From: Azohydromonas sediminis
GTDB taxonomy: Bacteria; Pseudomonadota; Gammaproteobacteria; Burkholderiales; Burkholderiaceae_C
NCBI RefSeq assembly: GCF_003574675.1
Contig: NZ_QOAZ01000010.1
Location: 1-64,000, forward strand
Direction of reading: 5' to 3'
Length of the DNA stretch: 64,000 bases
This document shows, piece after piece, positions 23,464 through 32,511 of this stretch. The position numbers and the translations under genes are program-made. The notes under the pieces were generated by a model that was given only the letters and a program-made list of their open reading frames with translations, ran no database searches and was not told where the DNA came from. The stretch's first letter is position 1, and the number at the start of each line of letters is the position of its first letter.

Positions 23464-24741
23464 TCAGCGCGCGCCGTCCTCGTCCCGCGCGGCCTCGGCG
23501 TCCGGCGCAGGCCCGGGTGGCACCGGCTTGTCGAGCACGACGCCGTACAGCCGCGTGACCGGCGACCAGCGCAGCGCGATGACGAGCAGCGCCGTCAGCG
23601 CGATGCTGATCAGCACCGCGAGGTAGGCCACGTCGCGGATCGTCTCGCCGCCGGGCACGCCCTGTTCGAGCGGCAGCGTTGCGAGCACCGCGGCGGCCAA
23701 GCCCTTGGGCGCCATCACCGACGCCACCGCGGCGTCGCGCAGGCCGAACTCGGGCGCGCGGAACACGGCGCGTACGAGCAGCGTGCGCAGCACGAACACC
23801 GCGACGATCATCGCCGCGACGACGAGCGCGACGTCGACGTCGGCGAAGCGGATCGAGATGCCGAGGTAGACGAAGAAGTAGGTCTTCAGCAGGAACACGG
23901 CCTCGCGGAAGAAGTTCACGTCCTCGGCGCTCAGCGCCTCGATGCGCGTGCCGCGCCCGGCGATGCGCTCGAGGCCGAAGCGGTGCACGTTGCCCAGCGT
24001 GACGCCCAGGCTCAGCGCGGCGATCGCGCCCGAGAAGCCGACGTACTCCGTGAGGCCGTAGACGATGAACACGTAGGCCAGCGTCGACGAGATCGTGTTC
24101 GGGAAGCCGCGCACGCGGCCGAGCACGAACAGCCAGCCGATGCCGCCAGCGATGCCGATCACGACGGCGAACACGAGCGCGGCGAGCACGCCGCCGGCGA
24201 CCCGCCCGGCGTCGAGCTGGCCCTCGGCGGCCCACTGCAGCAGCGCGAACACGCCGACGATGCACAGCACGTCGGTCAGCGCCGACTCGAGCACCAGCAC
24301 GGTGGCCGGCTTGACCGCCAGCCGCAGCGTCGCGACCATCGGGATCACGACCGCCGACGCGGTGCCGCCCAGCGTCACGCCGAGCATCAGTGCCGGCAGC
24401 GGCTCGAGCCCGAAGGCCGCGATGCCGGTGGCCGTGACGACGGCGGTCGTCAGCACGAACGAGCCGATCGTCAGCGCGCCGGTCGTGCCCAGCGAGCGCT
24501 GCAGCGTGTCGACGTCGAGCGCGGTGCCGCTCTCGAACAGGATCACGACGAGCGCGATCGTCGCGATGATCGGGCCGACCTTGCCGAAGTCGGCCGGCGT
24601 GACGAGGCCGGTCATCGGGCCGAGCACGATGCCGGCCAGCACCAGCACGAGCACGTCGGGCACCTGCGTGCGCCGGAACACCAGCGCGAGGAAGTGGGCG
24701 ACGAACACCGTCAGCCCGATGAACATCACGGTGGTCGACAT
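23464..24741 (-). CDS. Cation:proton antiporter (CPA1/NhaP type)
   Basis: 425 residues, about 12 membrane helices plus a short acidic tail. Recognisable blocks are VPDVLVLVLAGIVLGPMTGL, ILFESGTALDVDTL, LGGTASAVVIPMVATLRLAVKPATVLVLESALTDVLCIV (carrying the ESxxxD-type ion site) and ASVMAPKGLAAAVLATLP. It should exchange Na+ or K+ for protons. The ion cannot be read from the sequence. The gene is convergent to the aldolase and 62 bp downstream of the FAH-family hydrolase. Confidence 0.9.
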   Translation of the reverse strand: MSTTVMFIGLTVFVAHFLALVFRRTQVPDVLVLVLAGIVLGPMTGLVTPADFGKVGPIIATIALVVILFESGTALDVDTLQRSLGTTGALTIGSFVLTTAVVTATGIAAFGLEPLPALMLGVTLGGTASAVVIPMVATLRLAVKPATVLVLESALTDVLCIVGVFALLQWAAEGQLDAGRVAGGVLAALVFAVVIGIAGGIGWLFVLGRVRGFPNTISSTLAYVFIVYGLTEYVGFSGAIAALSLGVTLGNVHRFGLERIAGRGTRIEALSAEDVNFFREAVFLLKTYFFVYLGISIRFADVDVALVVAAMIVAVFVLRTLLVRAVFRAPEFGLRDAAVASVMAPKGLAAAVLATLPLEQGVPGGETIRDVAYLAVLISIALTALLVIALRWSPVTRLYGVVLDKPVPPGPAPDAEAARDEDGAR

Positions 24742-24803
24742 CGTCGGCTCGCGGGGCGTCGAGGGGGGTGCCCGGACACGGCAAGGCGCCGGCCGGCGGC
24801 ACC

Positions 24804-25568
24804 TCAGCCGTACACGTTGGCCAGCGTGCCGATGCCGTCGACGACGACCTCGACCTGCGTGCCCGGCCGCATCGGCAGCACGCCGAGCGACGTGCCGCAC
24901 AGGATCACGTCGCCCGGCTCGAGCGTCATGTCGTGCGAGATGCGCGACACCAGCTCGAGCGGCGCGAAGAACATGTCGGCCAGCGGGTAGTGCTGCCGCT
25001 CGCGGCCGCCGACCAGCGTGCGCAGCACGGCGCCGGCGGGGTCGAAGTCGGTGGCGATCACGGGGCCGAGCGGGCAGAAGCCGTCGAAGCTCTTCGCACG
25101 CGTCCACTGCGCGAACGACGCGTCGCGGTGCAGCAGCTCGAGCGCGGTGACGTCGTTGGCGCAGGTGTAGCCGAACACGTGCGCGGCGGCGTCGGCCGGC
25201 GCGACGGCGCGCGCGCTGCGGCCGATCACGACGGCGAGCTCGCCCTCGTAGGCCACGCGGCCGTCGTACGACGCCGGCACCGGGATCGGCCGCCCGTGCG
25301 CCGTGACGCTGCCGGGCGACTTGAGGAAGTACAGCGGCTCGGCCGGAGGGGCCCAGCCGTTCTTCTCGGCCGCGGCACGGAAGTTGTTCCACAGCCCGAC
25401 GACCTTGCCCGGCTGCACCGGCGGCAGCCACTCGACGTCGGCCAGCGGGATGCGCTCGCCGGTCGGGTGCGGCGCGTCGAACATCGAGCCTTCGTGCACG
25501 TGCACGGCACCGGCTTCGAGTGCCCCGAAGCCGGCGCGGCCGGCGTGCACGAAACGCATCCACTTCAT
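24804..25568 (-). CDS. Fumarylacetoacetate hydrolase family protein
   Basis: 254 residues. The metal-binding FAH motifs are present: GRVAYEGELAVVIGR (E-x-E), GYTCANDVTALELLHRDASFAQWTRAKSFDGFCPLGP with the conserved D and K, and PGDVILCGTSLGV. These enzymes are hydrolases, decarboxylases or isomerases of acylpyruvate-like acids in aromatic catabolism. The reaction here is not determined. Confidence 0.93.
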   Translation of the reverse strand: MKWMRFVHAGRAGFGALEAGAVHVHEGSMFDAPHPTGERIPLADVEWLPPVQPGKVVGLWNNFRAAAEKNGWAPPAEPLYFLKSPGSVTAHGRPIPVPASYDGRVAYEGELAVVIGRSARAVAPADAAAHVFGYTCANDVTALELLHRDASFAQWTRAKSFDGFCPLGPVIATDFDPAGAVLRTLVGGRERQHYPLADMFFAPLELVSRISHDMTLEPGDVILCGTSLGVLPMRPGTQVEVVVDGIGTLANVYG

Positions 25569-25590
25569 CGCTCCTCTCCCCGCCGTGCCG

Positions 25591-27051
25591 CTACTTGCGC
25601 CAGAACTGGCGCGTGAACAGGACCATGAACGACAGCAGCTCGACGCGGCCGACCAGCATCGCCAGCGTCAGCACCCACTTCTGGAAGTCGGTCAGATGGC
25701 CGTAGTTGCCCGCCGGACCGGTCGAGCCCAGCCCCGGGCCCATGCAGTGCACCGACGCCACCGCGGCGCCGATCGCCTCGTCGAGCGGCATCTCGCTGAG
25801 CAGCAGCAGCATGATGAAGCCGATCAATGTGACGCCGTAGACGAGCATGTAGCCGAGCACCGCGAAGATCACGTCGTTGCCGACCGGTGCACCGCCGATG
25901 GTCACCGGGCGCACCGCGCGCGGGTGGATCAGCCGCGTGAGCTCGCGCCGCGTCTGCTTGACGAGCAGCAGCACGCGGATCATCTTGATGCCGCAGCCGG
26001 TCGAGCCAGCGCTGGTGGCCATGCCCGACAGCAGCAGCATCAGGATCGGCGGGAACACCGGCCACTGCAGGTAGTCGGTCGTCGCGTAGCCGGTCGTCGA
26101 GGCGACGGAGACGACGTTGAACGCCGCGTAGCGCAGCGCGGTGAGCGCGTCGTCGTAGGTGTGGCGCCACACCAGCACCGCGGTGACGAGCAGCACGCTG
26201 CCGATCATCACCGCCAGCGTGGCCTGCGTCTCGGGGTCGCGCAGCGGCACCCACACCGAGCGCTTGCGCACCGCGAGGAAGTACACCGCGAAGTTGCAGC
26301 TGCACACGAGCATGAACACGACCGCGATCGCCTCGAGCAGCGGCGAGTCGAAATACGCGAAGCTCGCGTCGTGCGACGACAGGCCGCCGAGACTGACGGT
26401 GGAGAACATGTGCTTCCACGCGTCCAGCGGCTCCATGCCGCCGGCCCAGTACGCGGCCACGCACGCCAGCGACAGCACCGCGTAGACGGTCCACAGGCCC
26501 TTGGCGGTCTCGGTGATGCGCGGCGTCAGCTTGGTGTCTTTCAGCGGGCCGGCGGCCTCGGCGCGGAACAGCTGACTGCCGCCGACGCCGAGCATCGGCA
26601 GGATCGCCACCGCGAGGATCAGGATGCCGAGCCCGCCGAGCCACTGCAGGAACGTGCGCCAGACGTTGATCGACGCGGGCAGGTCGTCGAGCCCGGAGAG
26701 CACCGTCGCGCCGGTGGTCGTCAGGCCGGAGACGGCTTCGAAGTAGGCGTCGGTCCAGCCGATCGGGCGCCCGACGCTGTCGAAGTAGGCCTGCAGCGGG
26801 ATTGCGGCGAACACCGGCAGCAGGCTCCACGCGAGCACGACGAGCAGCACGCCGTCGCGCGCCTGCAGCTCGCGGCGGAAGCCCCGCGCCAGCGCCCACA
26901 GCGCCCCACCGACCGCGATCGTCAGCACCATCTCGGCGCCGAACGCGCGGTGCGCGCCGTCGCCGACGGCGAGCGACACGCCCAGCGGCACGGCGAAGCT
27001 CAGCCCGAACACCGCCAAGATGATCCCGAGCAGCCCCAGGACCGGCAGCAA
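25591..27051 (-). CDS. trkH: TrkH-type potassium uptake channel subunit
   Basis: 486 residues, about 10-12 helices with the four-fold repeat of K+ channel-like M1-P-M2 units. Pore-loop blocks include VSGLTTTGATVLSGLDDLP, SLGGLSSHDASFAYFDSP, ASTTGYATTDYLQWPVFP and GPGLGSTGPAGNYGHL. TrkH moves K+ across the inner membrane and is gated by TrkA, whose gene is 8 bp upstream on the same strand. Confidence 0.96.
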   Translation of the reverse strand: MLPVLGLLGIILAVFGLSFAVPLGVSLAVGDGAHRAFGAEMVLTIAVGGALWALARGFRRELQARDGVLLVVLAWSLLPVFAAIPLQAYFDSVGRPIGWTDAYFEAVSGLTTTGATVLSGLDDLPASINVWRTFLQWLGGLGILILAVAILPMLGVGGSQLFRAEAAGPLKDTKLTPRITETAKGLWTVYAVLSLACVAAYWAGGMEPLDAWKHMFSTVSLGGLSSHDASFAYFDSPLLEAIAVVFMLVCSCNFAVYFLAVRKRSVWVPLRDPETQATLAVMIGSVLLVTAVLVWRHTYDDALTALRYAAFNVVSVASTTGYATTDYLQWPVFPPILMLLLSGMATSAGSTGCGIKMIRVLLLVKQTRRELTRLIHPRAVRPVTIGGAPVGNDVIFAVLGYMLVYGVTLIGFIMLLLLSEMPLDEAIGAAVASVHCMGPGLGSTGPAGNYGHLTDFQKWVLTLAMLVGRVELLSFMVLFTRQFWRK

Positions 27052-27059
27052 CGTCTCGA

Positions 27060-28460
27060 TCAGAAGAATGTCGCCCCCACCTGGAACAGCTTCTCGACCT
27101 CGCGCACCATGCGCTTGCGCGGCATGAACACGATGACGTGGTCGTTGGCCTGGATCACCGTGTCGTGGTGCGGCATGATGACCTCGGGCTCGGTGCCTTC
27201 GTCGTCACCGCCGCGCACGATCGCGCCGATCTCGGCGCCGCGCGGCAGCGCGAGTTCCTCGATGCGCCGGCCGACGACGCGCGAGGTGCGGCGGTCGCCG
27301 CGCGCGATCGCCTCGAGCGCCTCGCTCGCGCCGCGGCGCAGGCTGTGCACCGCCTCGACGTCGCCACGGCGCACGAACGCGAGCAGTTCGCCGATCACCG
27401 TCTGCGCCGGCGAGATCGCGATGTCGATCGCGGTGCCCTGCACGAGGTCGGCGTAGGCGCGCCGGTTGATCAGCGCCAGCACGCGCCGCGCGCCCAGGCG
27501 CTTGGCGAGCAGGCACGACATGATGTTGTCCTCGTCGTCGCTCGTGATCGCGATGAACAGGTCCATCTCGCGCACGTTCTCGCTCTCCATCACGTCCTCG
27601 TCGGTCGAGTCGGCGTTGAGCACGAGCACGCCCGGGGGCAGCTGGGTCGCGAGGTAGTCGCAGCGGCGGCGGTCGGTCTCGATGATCTTGACCTCGTGCT
27701 TGGCGTGGATCTCGCGCGCCAGGCGCAGCCCGACCTTGCCGCCGCCGGCGATCATCACGCGGCGCACCGGGCGGTCCATCTGGCGCAGCGCGCCGAGCAC
27801 GCGGCGGATGTCCTTCGTCGCGGCGAGCACGAACACCTCGTCGTCGGGCTCGATGCGCGCGCTGCCCACCGCCGGCACGCGCTCGTTGCCGCGGTAGATC
27901 GCGACGATGCGCATCGGCGTGTCGGGCACGAGCTGCGGGATCTCGGCCAGCGCATGGCGCACCAGCGGCCCGCCGGCCACCGCGCGCACCGCGATCAGGC
28001 TGACGACGCCGTGCGCGAACTCGAGCACCTGCAGCGCCTCGGGGTACTCGATGAGCTTGCGGATGTAGGCCGTGACCGACTGCTCGGGGCAGATCACCTG
28101 GTCGACGGCGAAGCCCGACTCCTTGCTCAGCAGCGGCATGTCGCCGACGAACTCGGGCGAGCGCAGCCTCGCGATCGTCGTCGGCACGTTGAACAGGTCG
28201 TGCGCGACCTTGCAGACGACGAGGTTGGTCTCGTCCATCGGCGCGCACGCGATCAGCATGTCGCAGTCCTCGATGCCCGCCTCGCGCAGCACCGACGGCT
28301 GGATGCCGTTGCCGGGTACGCCGCGCAGGTCCAGCCGGTCCTGCAGCGCGTGCAGCCGCTGCGGATCGGTGTCGACGACGGTGATGTCGTTGTTCTCCGA
28401 CACCAGGCTCTCGGCCACGCTCTCGCCGACGCGGCCGGCGCCGATGATGATGATGTTCAC
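27060..28460 (-). CDS. trkA: Trk system potassium regulatory subunit TrkA
   Basis: 466 residues, two RCK (TrkA-N plus TrkA-C) repeats. The first Rossmann fold begins NIIIIGAGRVGESVAESLVSE and ends its strand with VVDTD; the second begins RRVMIAGGGKVGLRLAREI. These bind NAD(H) or ATP and control TrkH. Its start overlaps the end of the DUF3482 GTPase gene by 4 bp, so trkAH is expressed together with the GTPase genes. Confidence 0.97.
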   Translation of the reverse strand: MNIIIIGAGRVGESVAESLVSENNDITVVDTDPQRLHALQDRLDLRGVPGNGIQPSVLREAGIEDCDMLIACAPMDETNLVVCKVAHDLFNVPTTIARLRSPEFVGDMPLLSKESGFAVDQVICPEQSVTAYIRKLIEYPEALQVLEFAHGVVSLIAVRAVAGGPLVRHALAEIPQLVPDTPMRIVAIYRGNERVPAVGSARIEPDDEVFVLAATKDIRRVLGALRQMDRPVRRVMIAGGGKVGLRLAREIHAKHEVKIIETDRRRCDYLATQLPPGVLVLNADSTDEDVMESENVREMDLFIAITSDDEDNIMSCLLAKRLGARRVLALINRRAYADLVQGTAIDIAISPAQTVIGELLAFVRRGDVEAVHSLRRGASEALEAIARGDRRTSRVVGRRIEELALPRGAEIGAIVRGGDDEGTEPEVIMPHHDTVIQANDHVIVFMPRKRMVREVEKLFQVGATFF

Positions 28461-29959
28461 GCCGAGGTCTCTTGCTGCAGTGCGACAGGATACAGCCGCC
28501 GCAAGACATCGCGGGCCGCGGCGGCCAGCAGCGGCTGCAGCGCCGCCGCCAGTGCCTCGACCTGCGACGGCTCGATGCGGTCACCCTCGGGGCGCTGCGC
28601 CCACAGGGCCGCCAGCGCCTCGCGCTGCGGCGCCAGCGCCTCGCGCACCGCGGCGGGCCAGTGCGGCGGCGTCTCGCCTTCGCGCCACTGGCCACGCCCG
28701 CGGCCGAAGTGCGCGACCGCGAGGTAGCGCAGCAGCGACGCGTCGACGAGGCCGTCGAGCACCTCGGCGCGCCAGCCGAGCCACGAGCGTTCGGTGCCGC
28801 GCACGAGGTTGGCCAGCCGCGCGGCGCCGGCGGCGCCCAGCGCGCCGAGCAGCGAGCCGGCCAGCAGCCCGCCGCCCAGCGTCAGCCCGCCGCTCGCGAG
28901 ATCGGCCTTCAGGCCCGCGAGCGCGCCGGTGACGACGCCGCCGAGAACCGCGGCCTGGCCCTCGTCGACGCGCAGCCGCACGTCGTAGTGCGTGGCCAGG
29001 CGCTGCAAGATCTCGCCTTCGGCGTCGCCCTCGAGGCCATGCAGCGCGATCAGGCGCGCGGTGCCGTCGCGCACCTCGCGGTCCAGCGCCTCGGCGAGCT
29101 GCTGCTGCGCGACCGCGACTGGGCCGGCCTCGCCGCCGGTGCGCAGCCGGCTGCCGAGCTCGCGCACCTGCGTGCGCAGCTGCGCGACCAGCCCCGTGCC
29201 TTCGCCGACCGCCACGCGCGCCAGCGCGATGCGCGCCAGCCCCGCGGCCAGCACCTGCATGCTGGCGTCGAACGTGGCCTCGCGGCGCGCCTGCCACGCC
29301 GCGCGCAGCCGCGCCATCGCCGGGCGCTGCGGCGGCGGCAGCGCCGCCTCGACGGCGGCCAGCAGCACGCCCTCCTGCACCCAGCAGCGCGCGAACGCGT
29401 CGAGCGGCAGCACGCGCGTGACGAGCGGCTGCGCGGCGAGGTGGCGCCGCCAGCGCTCGACCTCGGCCGCCTCGTGCGCGGCGTCGCGCGGCGCGCCGAG
29501 CTGGTTGAGCAGCACGACCACCGGCTTGCCGATCCAGCCGAGCAGCTCCAGCTCGGCGTCGACGTAGCCGGCCGCCTCGGGCGACTCGGCCGCGTTGACG
29601 AGGTACAGCACGACGTCGGTCGTGTCGCGCACGTGGCGCAGCGCCTGCTGGCTGGCCCAGAACGCGCGGTCGCTGAAGCGGTCCCACACCTCGGCGAGGA
29701 ACCAGCCGAGCGGGCTGTCGGCCTGGCGCAGCCGGCGCGCCAGGCGCACGCTGTCGCCGAAGCCGGGCGTGTCGGCGAGTTGCAGGACGTCGCCGGCGTC
29801 GGTGGTCAGCAGCGGGTGCACCTCGGCGAACTCGGTCACGTGCGGCGCGTCGCGCACTTCGCCGATGTCGCGGCCGAGCAGCGTGCGCGCCAGCGTCGTC
29901 TTGCCGACGTTGGTGTGCGCGATCAGGCTCAGCGTGATCGTGCCGGCAGCGTCGCTCAT
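28457..29959 (-). CDS. DUF3482 GTPase
   Basis: 500 residues. The N-terminal GTPase domain has P-loop AHTNVGKTTLARTLL, switch II LADTPGFGDSV and G4-like VVLLNQLGAP. The C-terminal DUF3482 region is rich in Gly/Ala and probably dips into the membrane (GGVVTGALAGLKADLASGGLTLGGGLLAGSLLGALGAAGAARL). The partner DUF2868 gene overlaps its start by 4 bp. This pair is conserved in Proteobacteria, but the role is unknown; a dynamin-like or envelope-associated function is only a guess. Confidence 0.93.
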   Translation of the reverse strand: MSDAAGTITLSLIAHTNVGKTTLARTLLGRDIGEVRDAPHVTEFAEVHPLLTTDAGDVLQLADTPGFGDSVRLARRLRQADSPLGWFLAEVWDRFSDRAFWASQQALRHVRDTTDVVLYLVNAAESPEAAGYVDAELELLGWIGKPVVVLLNQLGAPRDAAHEAAEVERWRRHLAAQPLVTRVLPLDAFARCWVQEGVLLAAVEAALPPPQRPAMARLRAAWQARREATFDASMQVLAAGLARIALARVAVGEGTGLVAQLRTQVRELGSRLRTGGEAGPVAVAQQQLAEALDREVRDGTARLIALHGLEGDAEGEILQRLATHYDVRLRVDEGQAAVLGGVVTGALAGLKADLASGGLTLGGGLLAGSLLGALGAAGAARLANLVRGTERSWLGWRAEVLDGLVDASLLRYLAVAHFGRGRGQWREGETPPHWPAAVREALAPQREALAALWAQRPEGDRIEPSQVEALAAALQPLLAAAARDVLRRLYPVALQQETSA

Positions 29960-31455
29960 GGCAGGGCGGCAAGCGCAGCGTCGCGCTGCACGGGACGCTC
30001 GAGCGCGGCTTGCAGCAGCTGCTCGGCCGTGGCCACGTCGGGCTGCTCGAGGTCGACGAACACGGCCGCGGTGCCGAACGAGCGCGCCAGCGCGGCCCAC
30101 GCCGCGCGCCGCTGCGCGAGGCGCTCGTCGAGCCCGGCGAAGCGCGCGCGAAACGGCCCTTCGTCGACGACGAGCACGATCGGCACGCCGGCCGGCAGCA
30201 CGGCGGCCAGCGCGCGCAGCAGCCGGCCGTGCTGCTCGGCTTCGGGCGTCGCGCCCATCTCGCACAGCGCGATCGCGGCGTCGGCGGCTGGCGGCGCGGC
30301 GACGTGGTCCTCGTCGCCGTGCGCCACCGGCGCGCGCACGTCGAGCTGCACCGCGTCGCCCCACAGCCGCGCGCAGACCTCGCGCAGCGCAAGCGTGGCC
30401 GTCGCCGACGGTGCACGCGCGTGCGGCCACACGACGACGCGCGCCGGGCCGTCGCGCCGCGGGCGCAGCATCCGGCGGAAGTAGGGCTCGTCGAGCGGCA
30501 GCGGGAAGCGGCGCGACCACCGCGCCGCGCGCGCGAGCGCCAAGGCGGCCAGCAGCGCGCGCGGCACGACGACGGCCAGCGCGAGCGTCCACGCGTAGAG
30601 GTGGATCCACGGCGCGGCCGGGCCGCCGCCGGCACCGTCGGGGCCGACGCGCAGCGCGGCGATGCCGGCGACATCGGGCAGCGCGATGCCCGACAGCGCC
30701 GACGCCGGCGCGAGCAGCGTCGCCAGCACCGCGTGCACCGCGGCCGGGTCGAGGAAGGTGCTCTGCCAGCCGGCGCGGTAGTCGAGCACCAGCCCGCGCA
30801 GGTACAGCCCGGCGATCAGGCCCGCGGCCAGCGCCGCGGCGCCGGCGTGCAGCAGCGCGGCGGCGCGCGCGGCCGCCAGCGGCGCGCTGGCCTGCACCCA
30901 GTCGGCGGCATAGGCCGGCCACAGCCGCGCGAGCCCGAGCTCGGCCAGCCCGCGCGGTGCGGCGGCGTCGGCGCTGCGCTGCACGGCGCGGCGCACGAGC
31001 GCGGCGATCGGCCCCGGCGCCGGCGCACGCCGGCGCACGAGGCCCACAAGCGCGCGCCACGCGAACGCGACGAACACCGCGAGGTTCCACGCCAGCAGCC
31101 CCCACACCGGCGGCGCGAGCAGGTTGACGTGCTGGCTGCCGCCGACGCGGTCGACGACGACACCGGCCAGCAGCCCCACCGCAACGGCCGCGGCCACCGC
31201 CGCGGGGCGCCACAGCGGGCGCTGCAGCCAGCGCCACACCGCCGCGCTCGCGGGCCGGTCGCGCGGCAGCAGCCGCTGCAACGCCGCGTGCGCGCGCGCG
31301 GCGACGAAGGCCGCGTCGCTGGCCTGCGCGCCGACCGTCTCGGCGGCCACGCGCGTCGCCCACGCGCGGTCGGCCGCGGTCCAGCCGTCGAGCTCCGGCT
31401 CGGCGCGCTCGATCGCGCGCACGAGCACCACTTCGCGGGCAGCGACCTCGTCCAT
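29956..31455 (-). CDS. DUF2868 membrane protein
   Basis: 499 residues with about five membrane helices. The core HVNLLAPPVWGLLAWNLAVFVAF and DYRAGWQSTFLDPAAVHAVLATLLAP are typical for DUF2868, the constant partner of DUF3482 GTPases. The C-terminal third is a soluble domain with a nucleotide-hydrolase-like order of strands (VVVWPHARAPS, AAIALCEMGATPE, PIVLVVDEGPFRARFAG). Function unknown. Confidence 0.93.
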   Translation of the reverse strand: MDEVAAREVVLVRAIERAEPELDGWTAADRAWATRVAAETVGAQASDAAFVAARAHAALQRLLPRDRPASAAVWRWLQRPLWRPAAVAAAVAVGLLAGVVVDRVGGSQHVNLLAPPVWGLLAWNLAVFVAFAWRALVGLVRRRAPAPGPIAALVRRAVQRSADAAAPRGLAELGLARLWPAYAADWVQASAPLAAARAAALLHAGAAALAAGLIAGLYLRGLVLDYRAGWQSTFLDPAAVHAVLATLLAPASALSGIALPDVAGIAALRVGPDGAGGGPAAPWIHLYAWTLALAVVVPRALLAALALARAARWSRRFPLPLDEPYFRRMLRPRRDGPARVVVWPHARAPSATATLALREVCARLWGDAVQLDVRAPVAHGDEDHVAAPPAADAAIALCEMGATPEAEQHGRLLRALAAVLPAGVPIVLVVDEGPFRARFAGLDERLAQRRAAWAALARSFGTAAVFVDLEQPDVATAEQLLQAALERPVQRDAALAALP

Positions 31456-31485
31456 GGGCCGCGATGGTAGGGCCTGGCGTGGACG

Positions 31486-31908
31486 CTACAGCCGCTGCAG
31501 CGTGCGCTCGTCCTCGGCGCCGTCGAAGAAGCGCTCGAGCGCGACGCGGAATAGCGGCTCGTCGGGCACGGCGTGCGCGAACAGCGTCATCGACGAGCGG
31601 AACTTGACGTCGTCGGGTGCCCCGAGGATCTCGTGCGCCGTCTTGCCCGGCACGGCGAGCATCAGTGCGGTGGCGCGGCGCAGCCGCGCGCCGAGCAGCG
31701 GGTGCGCGGCGTAGGCGCGCGCCTCGGCCAGCGAGCCGATGCCGTAACGCTGCGCCATCGCGCTCGTGCCGAGCCCGCGCAGCTGCGGGAACACGAACCA
31801 CATCCAGTGGCTCGCCTTGCGGCCGGCGGCGAGCTCGGCCTCGACGCGCTGCCACACCGGCGCCTGCGCGTCGACGAAGCGCTGCAGGTCGAACGGGTCG
31901 TCAGCCAT
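31486..31908 (-). CDS. DUF1810 family protein
   Basis: 140 residues. DPFDLQRFVDAQAPVWQRVEAELAAGRKASHWMWFVFPQLRGLGTSAMA is the DUF1810 signature, followed by HPLLGARLRRATALML and DDVKFRSSMTLFAHAVPDEPLFRVALERFFDG. Family members are calpastatin-like in name only; the role is unknown. The ATG at 31908 overlaps the end of the TerB-like gene by 8 bp. Confidence 0.93.
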   Translation of the reverse strand: MADDPFDLQRFVDAQAPVWQRVEAELAAGRKASHWMWFVFPQLRGLGTSAMAQRYGIGSLAEARAYAAHPLLGARLRRATALMLAVPGKTAHEILGAPDDVKFRSSMTLFAHAVPDEPLFRVALERFFDGAEDERTLQRL

Positions 31909-32389
31909 TGCCGCCCTCGGCGCCACCGGCGGCCATCGCGTCGCGCGCGCGCATCTTCGCGTGGACGTACGCGCCGTGCGGCACGTGCAGCAAGTCGGCG
32001 ATGCGCCACATCACGTGCTGCTCGTGCGCACTCAGGCGCCCGTCGGCGTAGGCCACGCGCCACATCAGCTCGATGATGCGCACCTTGCGCGCCATGTCGA
32101 AGCCCTCGTTGATGCGCGACGTGAAGCGGAAGTAGTCGCTCGCATCGCGCACCGCCTGCTCGGCCAGCTCGAGCAGGCGCTCGACCTCGTCGTCGGCGAG
32201 CGCGAATTTCTCCTTCAGCGCGGCGACGACGGCGCGCCGCTCGGCGGCGCCGAACCGCGCGTCGGCGCGCAGCACCTCGACGAGCAGCACCGCCGTGGCC
32301 AGCTGCAGCGGGTGCTCGTCGTCGGCCGGCGCTGTGCCGCCCTGCGGCGGCAGCAGCGCGTCGAACAAGTCCTTCAGGGTGCGCAGCAT
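31901..32389 (-). CDS. TerB-family (tellurite resistance TerB-like) protein
   Basis: 162 residues, helical. It has the TerB core: LATAVLLVEVLRADARFGAAERRAVVAALKEKFAL, ELMWRVAYADGRLSAHEQHVMWRIADLLHV, with acidic helix starts that bind metal in TerB. Standing alone without other ter genes, it is probably the stand-alone co-chaperone-like version and need not confer tellurite resistance. Confidence 0.88.
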   Translation of the reverse strand: MLRTLKDLFDALLPPQGGTAPADDEHPLQLATAVLLVEVLRADARFGAAERRAVVAALKEKFALADDEVERLLELAEQAVRDASDYFRFTSRINEGFDMARKVRIIELMWRVAYADGRLSAHEQHVMWRIADLLHVPHGAYVHAKMRARDAMAAGGAEGGNG

Positions 32390-32499
32390 CGGCGGACTCC
32401 GCAGGCGATCCAGGTCGCGTCATTGTCCCCTTCCCCCGGCATCTGCCCCCGGCAGCCGGACGGCGCGTCGGGGGCCGCCGGGGGGACGAAAGCGCTGCC

Positions 32500-32505
32500 T
32501 ACAAT
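32500..32505 (+). promoter_or_regulatory. Candidate -10 box, possibly leaderless transcript
   Basis: TACAAT ends only 6 bp before the ATG of the UbiH-like gene. If this is the -10, transcription would start about at the start codon and the mRNA would be leaderless. No good -35 element is seen. Confidence 0.35.
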
Positions 32506-32511
32506 GCCGCG

